In this document: one piece after another, positions 1-8,332 of the stretch
How the letters are laid out: every line of letters starts with the position of its first letter
Position numbering within the stretch: the stretch's first letter is position 1
Source of the DNA: Streptomyces sp. CB02923
Lineage (GTDB): Bacteria; Actinomycetota; Actinomycetes; Streptomycetales; Streptomycetaceae
Direction of reading: 5' to 3'
DNA: 64,000 bases
Assembly (NCBI RefSeq): GCF_001905005.1
Contig: NZ_LWKZ01000001.1
Span: 313,775-377,774, forward strand
Notes under the pieces: generated by a model
Database searches by the model: none
Told to the model about the DNA's origin: nothing
The model's input: the letters and a program-made list of their open reading frames with translations, nothing else
Program-made: the position numbers and the translations under genes

Positions 1-1
1 C

Positions 2-589
2 GTGCCGATGGTCACGCCGCACGGCTGGGACGCCCGCGTCGCCGCCCGGCAGCACATCCGGATCTCGCCGTACCCAATCCTGCCTGCGGACATCGCCCGT
101 CCCTGGGAGAGCTACCGGCGCGACCGCCTGGTCCGGCACACCGATCCGACCCCGTCCGTCGACCCGGACGACCAGGCGGCCTGGACCGCCGAGCTGGCCG
201 GCACCCGGCGTGCCGTGGCCGCCGGCAGCGCGCAACCCGCGCAGTACCGGGCCATCGCCGGCGGCCGGAGCGACCCGGAACTGCAGGTGCGGCTGCGGAG
301 GGTCGGCTCCTGTATACCGCCGGAGGCCCGGGCCGCCCTCGTGCCCTTCCGGCCCGCCCGCGCAGCGCGCGAGGCGGCCGTCGCCCAGGGCCAGCCCGAC
401 GCCCTCGATGTCCGCTGCGAGTGGTGTCTGGCCCAGGCCGGCGAGCCGTGCCGCCGCCGAAGGGTCGGCCCCGACGGCGGAGCACGCGGAACCGCCCCGC
501 GTGCCACCCCCCACCCGGGCCGCCTCGACCTCGCCGCCGCCCGGCAGGCTCAGGAGACCGAGCAGGTCCAGCAGCCCGCTACCGCCTGA
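2..589 (+). CDS. Putative zinc-finger protein, possibly 5'-truncated by the window edge
   Basis: Unrecognised actinobacterial mobile-element protein of at least 195 residues. The C-terminal part has a C-x2-C-x6-C cluster (CEWCLAQAGEPC, about residues 139-150) followed by basic residues and a downstream His. This resembles the short zinc-binding tails common in Streptomyces phage and plasmid proteins. A GTG lies at the first possible position, but the true start may be left of the window. The N-terminal half has no motif I recognise. It is codirectional with the WhiB gene and the mobilization genes that follow. Confidence 0.55.
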   Translation: MPMVTPHGWDARVAARQHIRISPYPILPADIARPWESYRRDRLVRHTDPTPSVDPDDQAAWTAELAGTRRAVAAGSAQPAQYRAIAGGRSDPELQVRLRRVGSCIPPEARAALVPFRPARAAREAAVAQGQPDALDVRCEWCLAQAGEPCRRRRVGPDGGARGTAPRATPHPGRLDLAAARQAQETEQVQQPATA

Positions 590-741
590 ACGGCCCGCCC
601 CGTCGATATACCCGTCGGTGTCCCCACCCCCGTCCCGCCCCGGCGGCGGCGCCTGCCCCGCGCCGCCGCCGGCACCCCGACGCCGCGTCCGTCCGCCGCC
701 AGGCCCCGCCCGGCCGACGCGGCAGCACACCGGAGACCGTC

Positions 742-1389
742 TTGCGCCACATCACCACCCACAACGCCCCGGCCACCGGCCTGCGCAGCATCGGCGACAC
801 CAGCTGGCACACCCGCGGGGTGTGCCACGGCATGGACCCCGAGGACGCCGACGCCACCTTCTTCCCGCTGCCCCGGGACCACGAGGCCATCGCCGAGGCG
901 AAAGAGCTGTGCGGCCTGTGCCCGGTGCGCCGCGACTGCCTCAACTACGCCCTGGAGAACGTCCTCAAGGAGGGCATCTGGGGCGGACTGACCGAGGCCG
1001 AGCGGCGCCCCTGGCACGACGGACTGCCCCGGCGCCTCGACTACAGCCGCGTGATCGCGGTCTTCAACGGACGCGACGTGCACCTGACCGAGGCCGAACG
1101 CCAGGTCGTCATCGACCACGCCTACGTCCGGGGCTGGCGCCCCGACCGGCTCGCCGCCGCCCTGAAGATCAGCCCCAAGCACGCCCGGGACCTGCTGCGG
1201 CAGGCCGCCAACAAGGTCTTCGACCGCGACCGGACCCTCGGAGTGCCCCGGCGCAAGAAGAACAAGAAGAAGCGGACACAGACCGCCCCGGCAACCAGCC
1301 GGCCGCCCGCCAAGCCCGGCACGGAGCAGACGATCTCCCGCCCGGTGACGTCGGCCACGGCGCACGCCCCTCTCGGAAAGGCCGCATGA
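742..1389 (+). CDS. WhiB-family iron-sulfur transcriptional regulator
   Basis: Transcription factor of the Wbl family, which binds a 4Fe-4S cluster and works with sigma factors. Cys28, Cys57, Cys60 and Cys66 give the family pattern C-x28-C-x2-C-x5-C, followed by the GIWGGLT turn. The protein is about 215 aa, longer than classical Wbl proteins, because of a helix-turn-helix-like segment (about residues 115-150) and a lysine-rich tail. Start chosen: TTG at 742, with GGAG at 732-735, six bases upstream. The open frame extends further upstream but loses codon and sequence plausibility. The stop overlaps the next start (ATGA), so it is translationally coupled to the Spd-like gene. It is a likely regulator of the transfer genes (inference). 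Confidence 0.85.
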   Translation: MRHITTHNAPATGLRSIGDTSWHTRGVCHGMDPEDADATFFPLPRDHEAIAEAKELCGLCPVRRDCLNYALENVLKEGIWGGLTEAERRPWHDGLPRRLDYSRVIAVFNGRDVHLTEAERQVVIDHAYVRGWRPDRLAAALKISPKHARDLLRQAANKVFDRDRTLGVPRRKKNKKKRTQTAPATSRPPAKPGTEQTISRPVTSATAHAPLGKAA

Positions 1390-2945
1390 CCCTCCTGTCC
1401 CTCGATGCCGCACCGGCCCAGTCCCTCCTCCTCACCGTCGGCACTCCCCTTGCCGCCACCGTCCTGGTCCTGGCCGGCTGGGCGATCCGGCGCCGAGAAG
1501 CACGTCCGCAGCAACGTTTCGGCAGCCCCGCAGTGAAGATCGCCGCCCTCGCCGCGCTCGGCTGCACCGCCTACAGCGCCGACACCAGCTGGGCCTTCGC
1601 CGCCGACTACCTCGGCATGGACGGTACCGCCGAGCGTGCCGCGCTGTTCGGCGTCGCCGAACTCGCCCTCTTCGCCACCGCGCTGATGGCCCGGCAGAAC
1701 CTGACTGTCCAGGGGGCGCCGGGGCTGCCGGGCACCCTGGTCTGGGTCATCACCGGTGTACAGGTGATCCCCGCCTTTGCCGAGAGCGGCCCTGTGGGCG
1801 GCACGGTCCGCGCCATCGTCGGCCCGGTCATGGCCGCTGTCCTGTGGCACCAGGCCATGGGTATCGAACTGCGCCTGCGGACTCCGGGCGCCGCCTCCCA
1901 CGGCCTGATCGCCATCCTGGGACGGGAGGCGCGCGAGCGGCTGCTGTCCCGCCTCGGCATCGCCGCACGGGACCGGGATGCCGCACAGATCACCCGCGAC
2001 CGGGCCACCGCCCGCGCTGTCGCCCTCGCCGCCTGCCTCGCCGAGCGCACCCCAGAGCAGCAGCAAGGCTGGCGCAGCAGGCGACTCGCACGACGGCTAT
2101 CGAAGGCGGTCGGCCGGGCCGCGGTCGGCACCGACCCCGTCCGGCGAGGCGAACTGCTCGACCAGCTCGCCGCGCGCCGGCACGCCCTCGCGCTCGCCAC
2201 GGTCCCCCTGCCCTCCCCTTGGCCTCCGTACCAGGGCAGCGTTGCAACCGCCACGGTCCCCTCGCCGAAGGCCCAGAGCACCGCGGTCCCCACCGACAAT
2301 CCGCACGCGGACACCGCACCGACAGGGGACCGGGGACCGCGCGAGAAGGAGGGTCCGGTCCCCGGGGCCGGGGACCATGATGCGGGGACCGAGGCCGTCA
2401 AGCCGGAGTCCAACGAGGGGCCTGACGGCTGCGCGGGGACCGACCACCTTGTGGTTGAAGTGCCTGCTCAGCCCCATGAAACGCACCGGGGACCGAGAGA
2501 CCCCGAATCGGGGACCGAGCCCACCGGGGACCGGGGACCGAACGACACCGACACGGGGACCGAGCCCACCGGGGACCGGGGACCGAACGACACCGACACG
2601 GGGACCGAGCCCACCGGGGACCGGGGACACAAGGTCCCCCTGAGGCGGAAGCCGACCGCGAAGGCTAAGGGCAAGGGCAAGCGTGGCGGCCGGTCCCGCA
2701 GCCCGCAGCCGCAGCGTCCGCCGCGCGAGCCGGAGCAGTCCGTGGAGCAGCTCGTCCAGCAGGTCCGCCCCCACGTCCCGGCCGTACTCGAACGAGACGG
2801 CAACGAGGCCGTCACCCGGGTCCAGCTGCGGGAGATCCTCCGGCGCGAGGGCCTCAAAGGCGGCCGAAACGACCGGCTGAGCCTCGTCCTGCAGCAGCTG
2901 CGGAACGAAGCGAGCACCACCGACACAAGGAGCACCGCCCGATGA
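1386..2945 (+). CDS. Spd/DUF2637-like membrane protein with repeat-rich linker
   Basis: Membrane protein of 519 aa, resembling the DUF2637/Spd spread proteins of Streptomyces plasmids. Those are thought to act in intra-mycelial spreading of transferred DNA. The first 170 residues have about four hydrophobic segments. A charged region follows, then a low-complexity linker with repeats of GTEPTGDRGPNDTD, a Lys-rich stretch, and a C-terminal helical domain (about 455-510) like the winged-helix tails of these proteins. The linker DNA contains the GGGGACC array described separately. The start overlaps the WhiB stop, and the stop overlaps the next gene (ATGA). Family assignment rests on topology and context; function is inferred. 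Confidence 0.65.
   Translation: MTLLSLDAAPAQSLLLTVGTPLAATVLVLAGWAIRRREARPQQRFGSPAVKIAALAALGCTAYSADTSWAFAADYLGMDGTAERAALFGVAELALFATALMARQNLTVQGAPGLPGTLVWVITGVQVIPAFAESGPVGGTVRAIVGPVMAAVLWHQAMGIELRLRTPGAASHGLIAILGREARERLLSRLGIAARDRDAAQITRDRATARAVALAACLAERTPEQQQGWRSRRLARRLSKAVGRAAVGTDPVRRGELLDQLAARRHALALATVPLPSPWPPYQGSVATATVPSPKAQSTAVPTDNPHADTAPTGDRGPREKEGPVPGAGDHDAGTEAVKPESNEGPDGCAGTDHLVVEVPAQPHETHRGPRDPESGTEPTGDRGPNDTDTGTEPTGDRGPNDTDTGTEPTGDRGHKVPLRRKPTAKAKGKGKRGGRSRSPQPQRPPREPEQSVEQLVQQVRPHVPAVLERDGNEAVTRVQLREILRREGLKGGRNDRLSLVLQQLRNEASTTDTRSTAR
2201..2639 (+). repeat. Array of 19 GGGGACC heptamers (both orientations)
   Basis: Fourteen exact GGGGACC heptamers on the plus strand begin at 2325, 2332, 2370, 2384, 2435, 2488, 2510, 2526, 2533, 2555, 2571, 2578, 2600 and 2616. 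Five reverse copies (GGTCCCC) begin at 2201, 2255, 2285, 2357 and 2633. They lie inside the Spd-like gene. Part of the array is a 45-bp tandem repeat (2510-2622), but the outlying copies are not. The direct copies occupy all three codon phases, so the heptamer is kept as DNA rather than as a peptide. Candidate iteron, or cis-acting transfer or regulator site. Confidence 0.8.
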
Positions 2946-3133
2946 AGACCTGCCCGCGATTCGCGACCCTCCGTGCGGAGTACGAGCGGGAGATCGGCTT
3001 CCTGACCGCGCACTCCGAGCGCCATGCCGGAAGACCGGCCGCGAGGTCCAGCGCGAAACACGCCGCATCGACGAAGACACGGATGGCCCGGGCACTCAGC
3101 AGCCACGTCGGACGCTGCCCCGTGTGCGGCTGA
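2942..3133 (+). CDS. Small cysteine-containing protein
   Basis: 63-aa basic protein overlapping the preceding stop (ATGA). It has a Cys near the N-terminus and ends with CPVCG, a half zinc-knuckle. Similar tiny proteins occur beside spd and mob genes in Streptomyces elements, but I cannot name a function. Translational coupling and a clean stop support it as a real gene. Confidence 0.5.
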   Translation: MKTCPRFATLRAEYEREIGFLTAHSERHAGRPAARSSAKHAASTKTRMARALSSHVGRCPVCG

Positions 3134-3220
3134 ACCCGCAAAGCCGCAGCTCAAAGCCCTGACCTGCGAGTGGCCTGGCTCCACGCCGGGCCACCGCCCC
3201 TGACAACGAAGGGGATCGCC

Positions 3221-3454
3221 ATGCCGCACGCACCCGCCCCCGACCAGTTCGAGAACTCCCTGGTCTGGGCATTCCTGCACACCTTCCTTCAGTACAGGCT
3301 GCTCCATTCAGCGGTCGACGGCCCCGAGGGGCAGTGGTTCGTCCAGATCACCGCCGGTGAGCAGGTCCATCACCTGACCGACGCCGAGGATGCCTTCGAA
3401 TTCGTCCTCGACATCCTGGAGATCATCCGCCAGGGGCAGGACGGTGGACGGTGA
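3221..3454 (+). CDS. Small hypothetical protein before mobC
   Basis: 77-aa acidic protein. ATG at 3221 is preferred over an in-frame GTG at 3170, because AAGGGG at 3209-3214 is well spaced upstream of it. The sequence is a mixed alpha/beta fold with hydrophobic helices (SLVWAFLHTFLQYRLL; FEFVLDILEIIRQ). No signal peptide. The stop overlaps the mobC GTG start (GTGA), which places it in the mobilization operon. Function unknown. Confidence 0.6.
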   Translation: MPHAPAPDQFENSLVWAFLHTFLQYRLLHSAVDGPEGQWFVQITAGEQVHHLTDAEDAFEFVLDILEIIRQGQDGGR

Positions 3455-4083
3455 CGAACCCGAGCGAGCCCTCCTCCACCCCGCAACCTTGCGCCGCTCC
3501 CAACTCGGTCTCACGGCGAGCAAGTTATCGGCCAAGCTACTCTTCCCCGTCGGGGAAGGCAGCTTGTCCATCTCCCGCCCCAGGGGTGGCGGGAGCCGTC
3601 CAGCACCGGGGGGCGCTGGACCGTCGGGCAGCGACCGAGGTCGGATCGCAGCCAGGGGTGGAAGAGCCGCCGCGAAGCCACGCGAGCGCCGCTCCGGCAA
3701 CCACCGCGCGTAAGCGCTCCCCCCAGAAGAAGAAGCGTGCCCGCGTCTGCAACATCCGTCTCAACGACGATGAGTGGAGTCGGCTGACCACCGCAGCACG
3801 TACCTCACACAAGAGTCTGCCCGCCTATCTCGTGCGCGCCGGTCTCGCGGCCGCCGACGACTCCCGGAACACCGCTGCGGTCATCGCAGGCCACCGAGAT
3901 CTGATAGCCGAGCTGTTCGCCGCGCGCCGTCATCTCGGGCAGGTCGGCAACAACTTGAACCAGGTCGCCCGTGCCATCAACTCCGGGGGCCAGCCAGCGG
4001 AGATCGACGCAGTCGTCACCGCGGTCCAGCGCGCCGTGACCCGCGTGCAGGCGGCCACCGACCACCTGCTGGAGCAGCAGTGA
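3451..4083 (+). CDS. mobC: MobC-like relaxosome accessory protein
   Basis: Likely binds oriT and helps the relaxase open the DNA. The C-terminal 120 residues match the MobC family: a ribbon-helix-helix-like start (RLNDDEWSRLTTAARTSHKSLPAYLVRAGL) and the signature GNNLNQVARAINSGG at about residues 167-181. The first 85 residues are low-complexity and unlike MobC. This part of the gene covers the 3533-3566 inverted repeat, so its peptide may be a by-product of DNA-level constraint. GTG start at 3451 overlaps the previous stop. The relaxase follows after a small gene. Confidence 0.85.
   Translation: MTNPSEPSSTPQPCAAPNSVSRRASYRPSYSSPSGKAACPSPAPGVAGAVQHRGALDRRAATEVGSQPGVEEPPRSHASAAPATTARKRSPQKKKRARVCNIRLNDDEWSRLTTAARTSHKSLPAYLVRAGLAAADDSRNTAAVIAGHRDLIAELFAARRHLGQVGNNLNQVARAINSGGQPAEIDAVVTAVQRAVTRVQAATDHLLEQQ
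3533..3566. other. Interrupted inverted repeat, candidate oriT hairpin
   Basis: CAAGCT (3533-3538) pairs with AGCTTG (3561-3566). Inside lies CTTCCCCG (3542-3549), one T, and CGGGGAAG (3551-3558). This two-step hairpin sits just upstream of the MobC domain and 0.9 kb from the relaxase gene, where an oriT is expected. A nic site cannot be pinpointed by eye. The alternative is an operator for the mob genes. Confidence 0.5.
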
Positions 4084-4161
4084 TCGCGCAGCTCACGTGC
4101 GCCGCGATGTCTTGGAACTTGTCGCGCAGCTTCCCGGCCTCGCCCTTCAGGAGGCGCAGAC

Positions 4162-4404
4162 CTGAGTACCCCGCTGGCCCGCGGTGGGCGCGTCATCGCG
4201 TACCCGCCCCAGGCCGCGAAACGCCGTCGAGGCCAGGACGTGTACTCGCTGCCGGGTACCGCCGAGGCTGGCACACTCCGCTGCGGCGGACCCGGCACGC
4301 TCTTCGGCCGCGCCAGTTCTCATCACATGCAGAAGGCGGGCAGTGACACCCACCGTCCACGGAGCTTCTCGCCCCGAAAACTTGGAACGCGCCCTTCCCG
4401 CTGA
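4162..4404 (+). CDS. Small basic protein between mobC and relaxase, CTG start
   Basis: An 80-codon open frame fills the gap between mobC and the relaxase. A perfect AGGAGG (4149-4154) is followed after seven bases by CTG AGT ACC CCG; there is no ATG, GTG or TTG nearby in frame. The protein is basic, with one Cys (TLRCGG) and a Lys/Arg-rich N-terminus (AAKRRRGQDVYSLPG), consistent with DNA binding (inference). It would be missed by gene callers limited to three start codons. Function unknown. Confidence 0.5.
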   Translation: MSTPLARGGRVIAYPPQAAKRRRGQDVYSLPGTAEAGTLRCGGPGTLFGRASSHHMQKAGSDTHRPRSFSPRKLGTRPSR

Positions 4405-4439
4405 CCACCCCAGTTGATCGATCGGTTCAGGACAGCAGC

Positions 4440-6158
4440 ATGATCCCCCGGATCCAGAAGCGCGGTCAGCGCACCATCGGCCTCCTCTATTACCTCTACG
4501 GGCCGGGCAAGTTCGAGGAGCACACCGACCCGCACCTGGTCGCCTCCTGGGACCACAACGCTCCCGACCCCGGCCGCGATGCCGCCGCCACCCTCAAGCA
4601 GCTCCAGCAACTCCTGGACCAGCCCGTCGAGAACATCGACCAAGCAGGGCGGCCGAGGAAGCACGTGTGGCACCTGTCCGTGCGCAACGGCGCCGAGGAC
4701 CGGGTCCTGACGGACGAGGAGTGGGGTGACGTCGCCCGCCGTATGGTCGCCGCCGCCGGCATCGACGACCCCGAGCAAGGGGCGGGGTGCCGGTGGGCAG
4801 CGGTCCGGCACGCTGACGACCACATCCACATCGTCGCCACCCTCGTCCGCGAGAACGGCTACAAGCCCGACCTCGACAACGACGCCACCCGCGTCCAGAC
4901 CCAGGCCCGCGCCCTCGAAGTAGAACTGGGCCTGCGCCGCCTGAACAAGGGCGACGGCACCGCCGCGAAGCGCCCGACCAGCGCCGAGCGCCACAAAGCC
5001 GAGCGCCAGGGCCGCGAGCGCACCGCGCGGGAAGAACTGCGCGAGACCGTACGCCAGGCGGCGGCCGGCGCGCAGAGCGAGGGCGAGTTCTTCGGCCGGC
5101 TGGCCGCCGCCGGCCTCCTGATCCGCAAGCGCGCGGCCCCCTCGGGCGACCTGCTCGGCTACAAGGTCGCCCTGCCCGACGACCGCAACAAGGACAACGA
5201 GCCCGTGTTCTACCCCGGCGCGCGCCTCGCCCCGGACCTGTCGTTGCCCAGGGTCCGGGAGCGCTGGTCCGCCGGTATCCACGAGCAGGACCGTTCGGCG
5301 GATCCCCCCAGCCGCACCGCACCGGCCAGCCCCTCCGGCGCCCGTCGGCGGACCGCATCGGCCGCCTGGACCGCGGTCATGCTCATCGGGCACGGCGACG
5401 ACGCTGTTGCCGCCGCTCACGTCGCGGCGGCCGGCGAGGTCCTGGACGCACTCGCGAAGACCTCCCCTGCCAGCACCCGCCGCGACCTGCGCGATGCCGC
5501 CTTCGCGTTCGAACGCGCCTGCCGCTCCCACATCCGCGCGGAGCGCGGGCACGGCCGGGCCCTGCGGCAGGCCGCCCGCGACCTCATCCACAGCGGACCG
5601 GCGCTCGGACGCGGCGAAGACGGCGCGACGACCGCGATGGCGATCGACATGCTCTTCTTCATCATCACCGCCTCCGTGCACTGGCACGCGAAGAAGGGGC
5701 ACGCGCAGCAGGCAGCCGCTGCCCGCCAGGCCGCCGAACACCTGCGCTCCGCCTACCAGGCAGCCGCTGCCCAACCCCTCGGCGTGCTCTACCAGCGTGG
5801 CCGGCGCCTGGGCCGCCCCGTGGTCCAGCGGCAGACGGCGGGGCTGCGCGCAGCCGTTCCGGAGCTGGCCGAACGGGTCCTCGCCGAGCCTGGCTGGTAC
5901 GCGCTCGCCGCGACCCTCGCCGACGCCGAGGCCGCCGGCCACGACCCGGCATCGCTCCTCGCGCACACCGCCGGGCGACGGGAACTCGACACGGCGGAGG
6001 CCCTCAGCGATGTCCTGGTGTGGCGGCTGCGGCGGGCTGCGGGCCTGCCCGCCGACACCAGCGACAAGGTGACCGAGGCGAACGCGGCGGAGCGCTCGGC
6101 GCACCAGGCGGGACAGCCGGCGCCGGGACGCGCCGGGCCCCGGCGCGGGCGACCGTGA
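4440..6158 (+). CDS. Conjugative relaxase (mobilization nuclease)
   Basis: Nicks oriT and stays bound to the transferred strand. Residues 1-165 match the relaxase/mobilization nuclease domain. The metal-binding histidine triad is His124, His128 and His130 (motif HADDHIHIV). A Tyr-rich segment near residues 18-20 (LLYYLYG) is the likely nucleophile site. The rest, to 572 aa, is a helical, Arg-rich region without a helicase domain. ATG at 4440 has only a weak AGGA upstream. It follows mobC and the small 4162 gene. A degenerate paralogue lies at 48418-49275. Confidence 0.88.
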   Translation: MIPRIQKRGQRTIGLLYYLYGPGKFEEHTDPHLVASWDHNAPDPGRDAAATLKQLQQLLDQPVENIDQAGRPRKHVWHLSVRNGAEDRVLTDEEWGDVARRMVAAAGIDDPEQGAGCRWAAVRHADDHIHIVATLVRENGYKPDLDNDATRVQTQARALEVELGLRRLNKGDGTAAKRPTSAERHKAERQGRERTAREELRETVRQAAAGAQSEGEFFGRLAAAGLLIRKRAAPSGDLLGYKVALPDDRNKDNEPVFYPGARLAPDLSLPRVRERWSAGIHEQDRSADPPSRTAPASPSGARRRTASAAWTAVMLIGHGDDAVAAAHVAAAGEVLDALAKTSPASTRRDLRDAAFAFERACRSHIRAERGHGRALRQAARDLIHSGPALGRGEDGATTAMAIDMLFFIITASVHWHAKKGHAQQAAAARQAAEHLRSAYQAAAAQPLGVLYQRGRRLGRPVVQRQTAGLRAAVPELAERVLAEPGWYALAATLADAEAAGHDPASLLAHTAGRRELDTAEALSDVLVWRLRRAAGLPADTSDKVTEANAAERSAHQAGQPAPGRAGPRRGRP

Positions 6159-6205
6159 CTGTCGGCTTCGTGAATTGAAGCAGGCCGGGAAACTAGGGCA
6201 CGATC

Positions 6206-6688
6206 ATGACGCGTGCACGACGAGGTGAGGGAGGACCCGAGGTGTTCGAACGGATACGCCGCCGCCGGGCGGCGGAGCACAGCGAGATGCAGCGCCGGCA
6301 CTACGAGATGTGGGCGTGGCTGGAGGGCCAGGAGCCGCCCGATGCCCAGCGGATGCAGCCCGGACCGCAGGCCGCCGAGCCGGCCGCGCTGGTGGACGAC
6401 TTCCTCCCGCCGGAGCTGCGCATCCCCAGCCGTGACCAGCTCGCCGGCCGGATGATGCCCTGGCAGCAGCCGATCGTCCTGGACGGCCAGATGGTCGCCT
6501 GCGCCGGGTGCGGCGCCTACCGGGACTGGCTCGTGCTGTCCACCCGCGACCAGATCTGGCTGCGCTGCCGCACGGGCCACCAGCAGCACGAGCCCCGTCT
6601 CGACACGGCCTGGTACAACCGGCACGCCGCCCCCGCGGACGCGACGCACGCGACGTTCGAGGACTGCCTGCGCCACCTCGGCCACTGA
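6206..6688 (+). CDS. Hypothetical protein with zinc-ribbon-like C-terminus
   Basis: 160-aa protein. An Arg-rich helical N-terminus is followed by a compact domain with CAGCG (about residue 98) and a second cluster, CRTGHQQHE. Together these resemble a zinc ribbon. The ATG at 6206 has no strong ribosome-binding site; a downstream in-frame ATG is possible. Separate from the relaxase by 47 bases and codirectional. Function unknown. Confidence 0.55.
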   Translation: MTRARRGEGGPEVFERIRRRRAAEHSEMQRRHYEMWAWLEGQEPPDAQRMQPGPQAAEPAALVDDFLPPELRIPSRDQLAGRMMPWQQPIVLDGQMVACAGCGAYRDWLVLSTRDQIWLRCRTGHQQHEPRLDTAWYNRHAAPADATHATFEDCLRHLGH

Positions 6689-6767
6689 CCCCCACTCCTA
6701 CGACCCCACCGGGCCCGCGGGCCCGTACTGACCACCCGTCGCCTAGCACCAAGGGGTCAGTTCCACC

Positions 6768-7454
6768 ATGCGCGTACGCGTCGCCACCGCCCTCGGCCTC
6801 ACCGCCCTCACCGTCCTCGCCCTGCCCGCCTGCTCCACCGAGGCCGAGCCCGCCTCCACGTCCTCCACGCACAGCAGGAAGCAGCCGGGCACCGCCGACC
6901 AGCACGGTGCTCCGCTGCCCTCGGCCGCTCTGGACAAGCGCCTGCTCGACGTGAGCGACCTCGGCACCGGATATACCCGCAAGCCCGAGCGGCCCGCCCA
7001 GCACGACGACGTCACCGTCCTCGGTTGCCCCGCCCTCAACGGCCTCGGTGGTGACGCGGCCACGGGAGGTTCACTCGACTTCCCCCGCCGAGCGAAGGCC
7101 ACCTTCACCTACGGACATGGCGGTTCGGAGGTCTCCGAGGAGCTGTACAGCGACACCTCTGGCAAGCTGTCCGGCGGCACCAACCGGATCTTCGAGGCCA
7201 TCACGAGCTGCCCGCAGTACCAGCTTCTCGCAGGCGGCATCGCTGTCGACACGACCACGCAGAAGCTGCCCCCGCCCCAGGCCGGCGAAGAGCGGTGGAG
7301 CCAGTTGATGACCTTCTCTGCCGGCGGGCGCGACACCGTGGTCAAGCAGACCGCGGTCCGTGACGGCAACGTGCTGGTGGTCGTCTCTGGCTCGCCGGCC
7401 CTCGTCGACCAGCACCTCACCAAGGCCCTCACCAAGGCAACAGCCGCCCGATGA
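6768..7454 (+). CDS. Secreted lipoprotein with sensor-like domain
   Basis: 228-aa lipoprotein. The N-terminal signal ends in a lipobox, LALPAC, so the mature protein should be lipid-anchored on the outside of the membrane. The body resembles the extracellular sensor (PknH-like) domain frequent in Streptomyces lipoproteins, with paired cysteines (GCPALN; SCPQYQ) that may form a disulfide. Start ATG 6768 has AAGGGG upstream. It is the last plus-strand gene before a convergent minus-strand gene. Its role on a mobile element is unclear; surface or entry exclusion is a speculative option. Confidence 0.65.
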   Translation: MRVRVATALGLTALTVLALPACSTEAEPASTSSTHSRKQPGTADQHGAPLPSAALDKRLLDVSDLGTGYTRKPERPAQHDDVTVLGCPALNGLGGDAATGGSLDFPRRAKATFTYGHGGSEVSEELYSDTSGKLSGGTNRIFEAITSCPQYQLLAGGIAVDTTTQKLPPPQAGEERWSQLMTFSAGGRDTVVKQTAVRDGNVLVVVSGSPALVDQHLTKALTKATAAR

Positions 7455-7576
7455 CCTGGAGAGGCCCCTGCGCCCCGGCCGCCACCGTCTCCCGTTCCAG
7501 CGGCCGTCGCAGCACCCCGGATTGAAGGGCCTGCGCAGTGCCTGACCGCCGTGAAGCCTCGGTCTCGCTCGCCCTA

Positions 7577-7595
7577 CCCTGCCGAAGCGGCAGGG
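7577..7595. terminator. Short hairpin between convergent genes
   Basis: CCCTGCCG (7577-7584), loop AAG, CGGCAGGG (7588-7595). It sits between the ends of the lipoprotein gene (+) and the secreted protein gene (-), where a two-way terminator is expected. No T-tract, as usual in this GC-rich background. Confidence 0.45.
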
Positions 7596-7601
7596 CAGGA
7601 G

Positions 7602-7970
7602 CTAGCGGGTGTAGCGGAGATATGTCTTCCAGGCGCTCGCCTTGAAGTGGTGCCGGTCGCCTGGCGTCAGGGAGAAGCTGGTCCACCGGCCCTGCCCGCA
7701 CACCCTTGCGGACAGGTCGGTGTCACGCAGTTGGCCGTTCTTATACCAGCGAATCATGATCTGGACGCACCACCCGTCATTGGCGTTGTCCTTGACCCAG
7801 CCCCTGGCTCCGTATCCGTTGATCTGGCTGAGGTGATAGATCGCGCTCGGCCGCTTGGCGCGCTCCGCGTTGCCGGTGGCTGGTGAAGCAGCGGCAGTTC
7901 CGGCTCCCGTTGCAACCACCATGGTGCTTGCCAGCGCCATTCCCCGGACGGCCTTCTTCCACGCATTCAT
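7602..7970 (-). CDS. Small secreted protein
   Basis: 122-aa exported protein. A typical signal peptide (residues 1-28, AWKKAVRGMALASTMVVATG...AAAS) precedes a mature domain of about 90 residues with two cysteines (WCVQIM; RVCGQG) and many aromatic residues. Start ATG 7970 is set by AAGGAG eight bases upstream. Such small secreted proteins are common in Streptomyces; function unknown. Confidence 0.7.
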   Translation of the reverse strand: MNAWKKAVRGMALASTMVVATGAGTAAASPATGNAERAKRPSAIYHLSQINGYGARGWVKDNANDGWCVQIMIRWYKNGQLRDTDLSARVCGQGRWTSFSLTPGDRHHFKASAWKTYLRYTR

Positions 7971-8252
7971 GAGGTGGGCTCCTTCGTGCGCCGTATGCCC
8001 CCGACGGGTCATAGCATCGCTCCTTCCACGAACTTGGGAGCGTGATCGACCGTAAGGGGCAAAGCAACTTGTATGTAGGGCTGTTGACCGGCGTGAAGGT
8101 TCACCTAGGGGCGCACGGTAGGCGTGCAGAAGGATGAAACACGAGCCACGCCGGGTCTCCGTTCCTAACTGACCCGCAGAACAACGTAGGGAGCGTTTCG
8201 TCCTGGCGGGTGTGTCTGGCCCCGTTGGTTTAGGTGTCGCACGCAAGCAAGT

Positions 8253-8293
8253 GCGAAGCCCGGCCTCCCTTGTTCGGGGAGGCCGGGCTTCGC
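8253..8293. terminator. Strong bidirectional hairpin terminator
   Basis: A perfect 17-bp stem (8253-8269 with 8277-8293) and a 7-base loop. It has the form of a classical Streptomyces intrinsic terminator. It lies beyond the point where the IS110-like coding sequence stops matching. Confidence 0.75.
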
Positions 8294-8332
8294 CGGTTTC
8301 GGACGGGCGCAGGGCCTGTCTACGTCGGGCTT

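Noticed and set aside
2510..2622. GTEPTGDRGPNDTD as a functional peptide repeat
   Set aside because: The underlying heptamer also occurs outside the tandem repeat in other codon phases and on the other strand, so the peptide repeat is better seen as a consequence of DNA structure.
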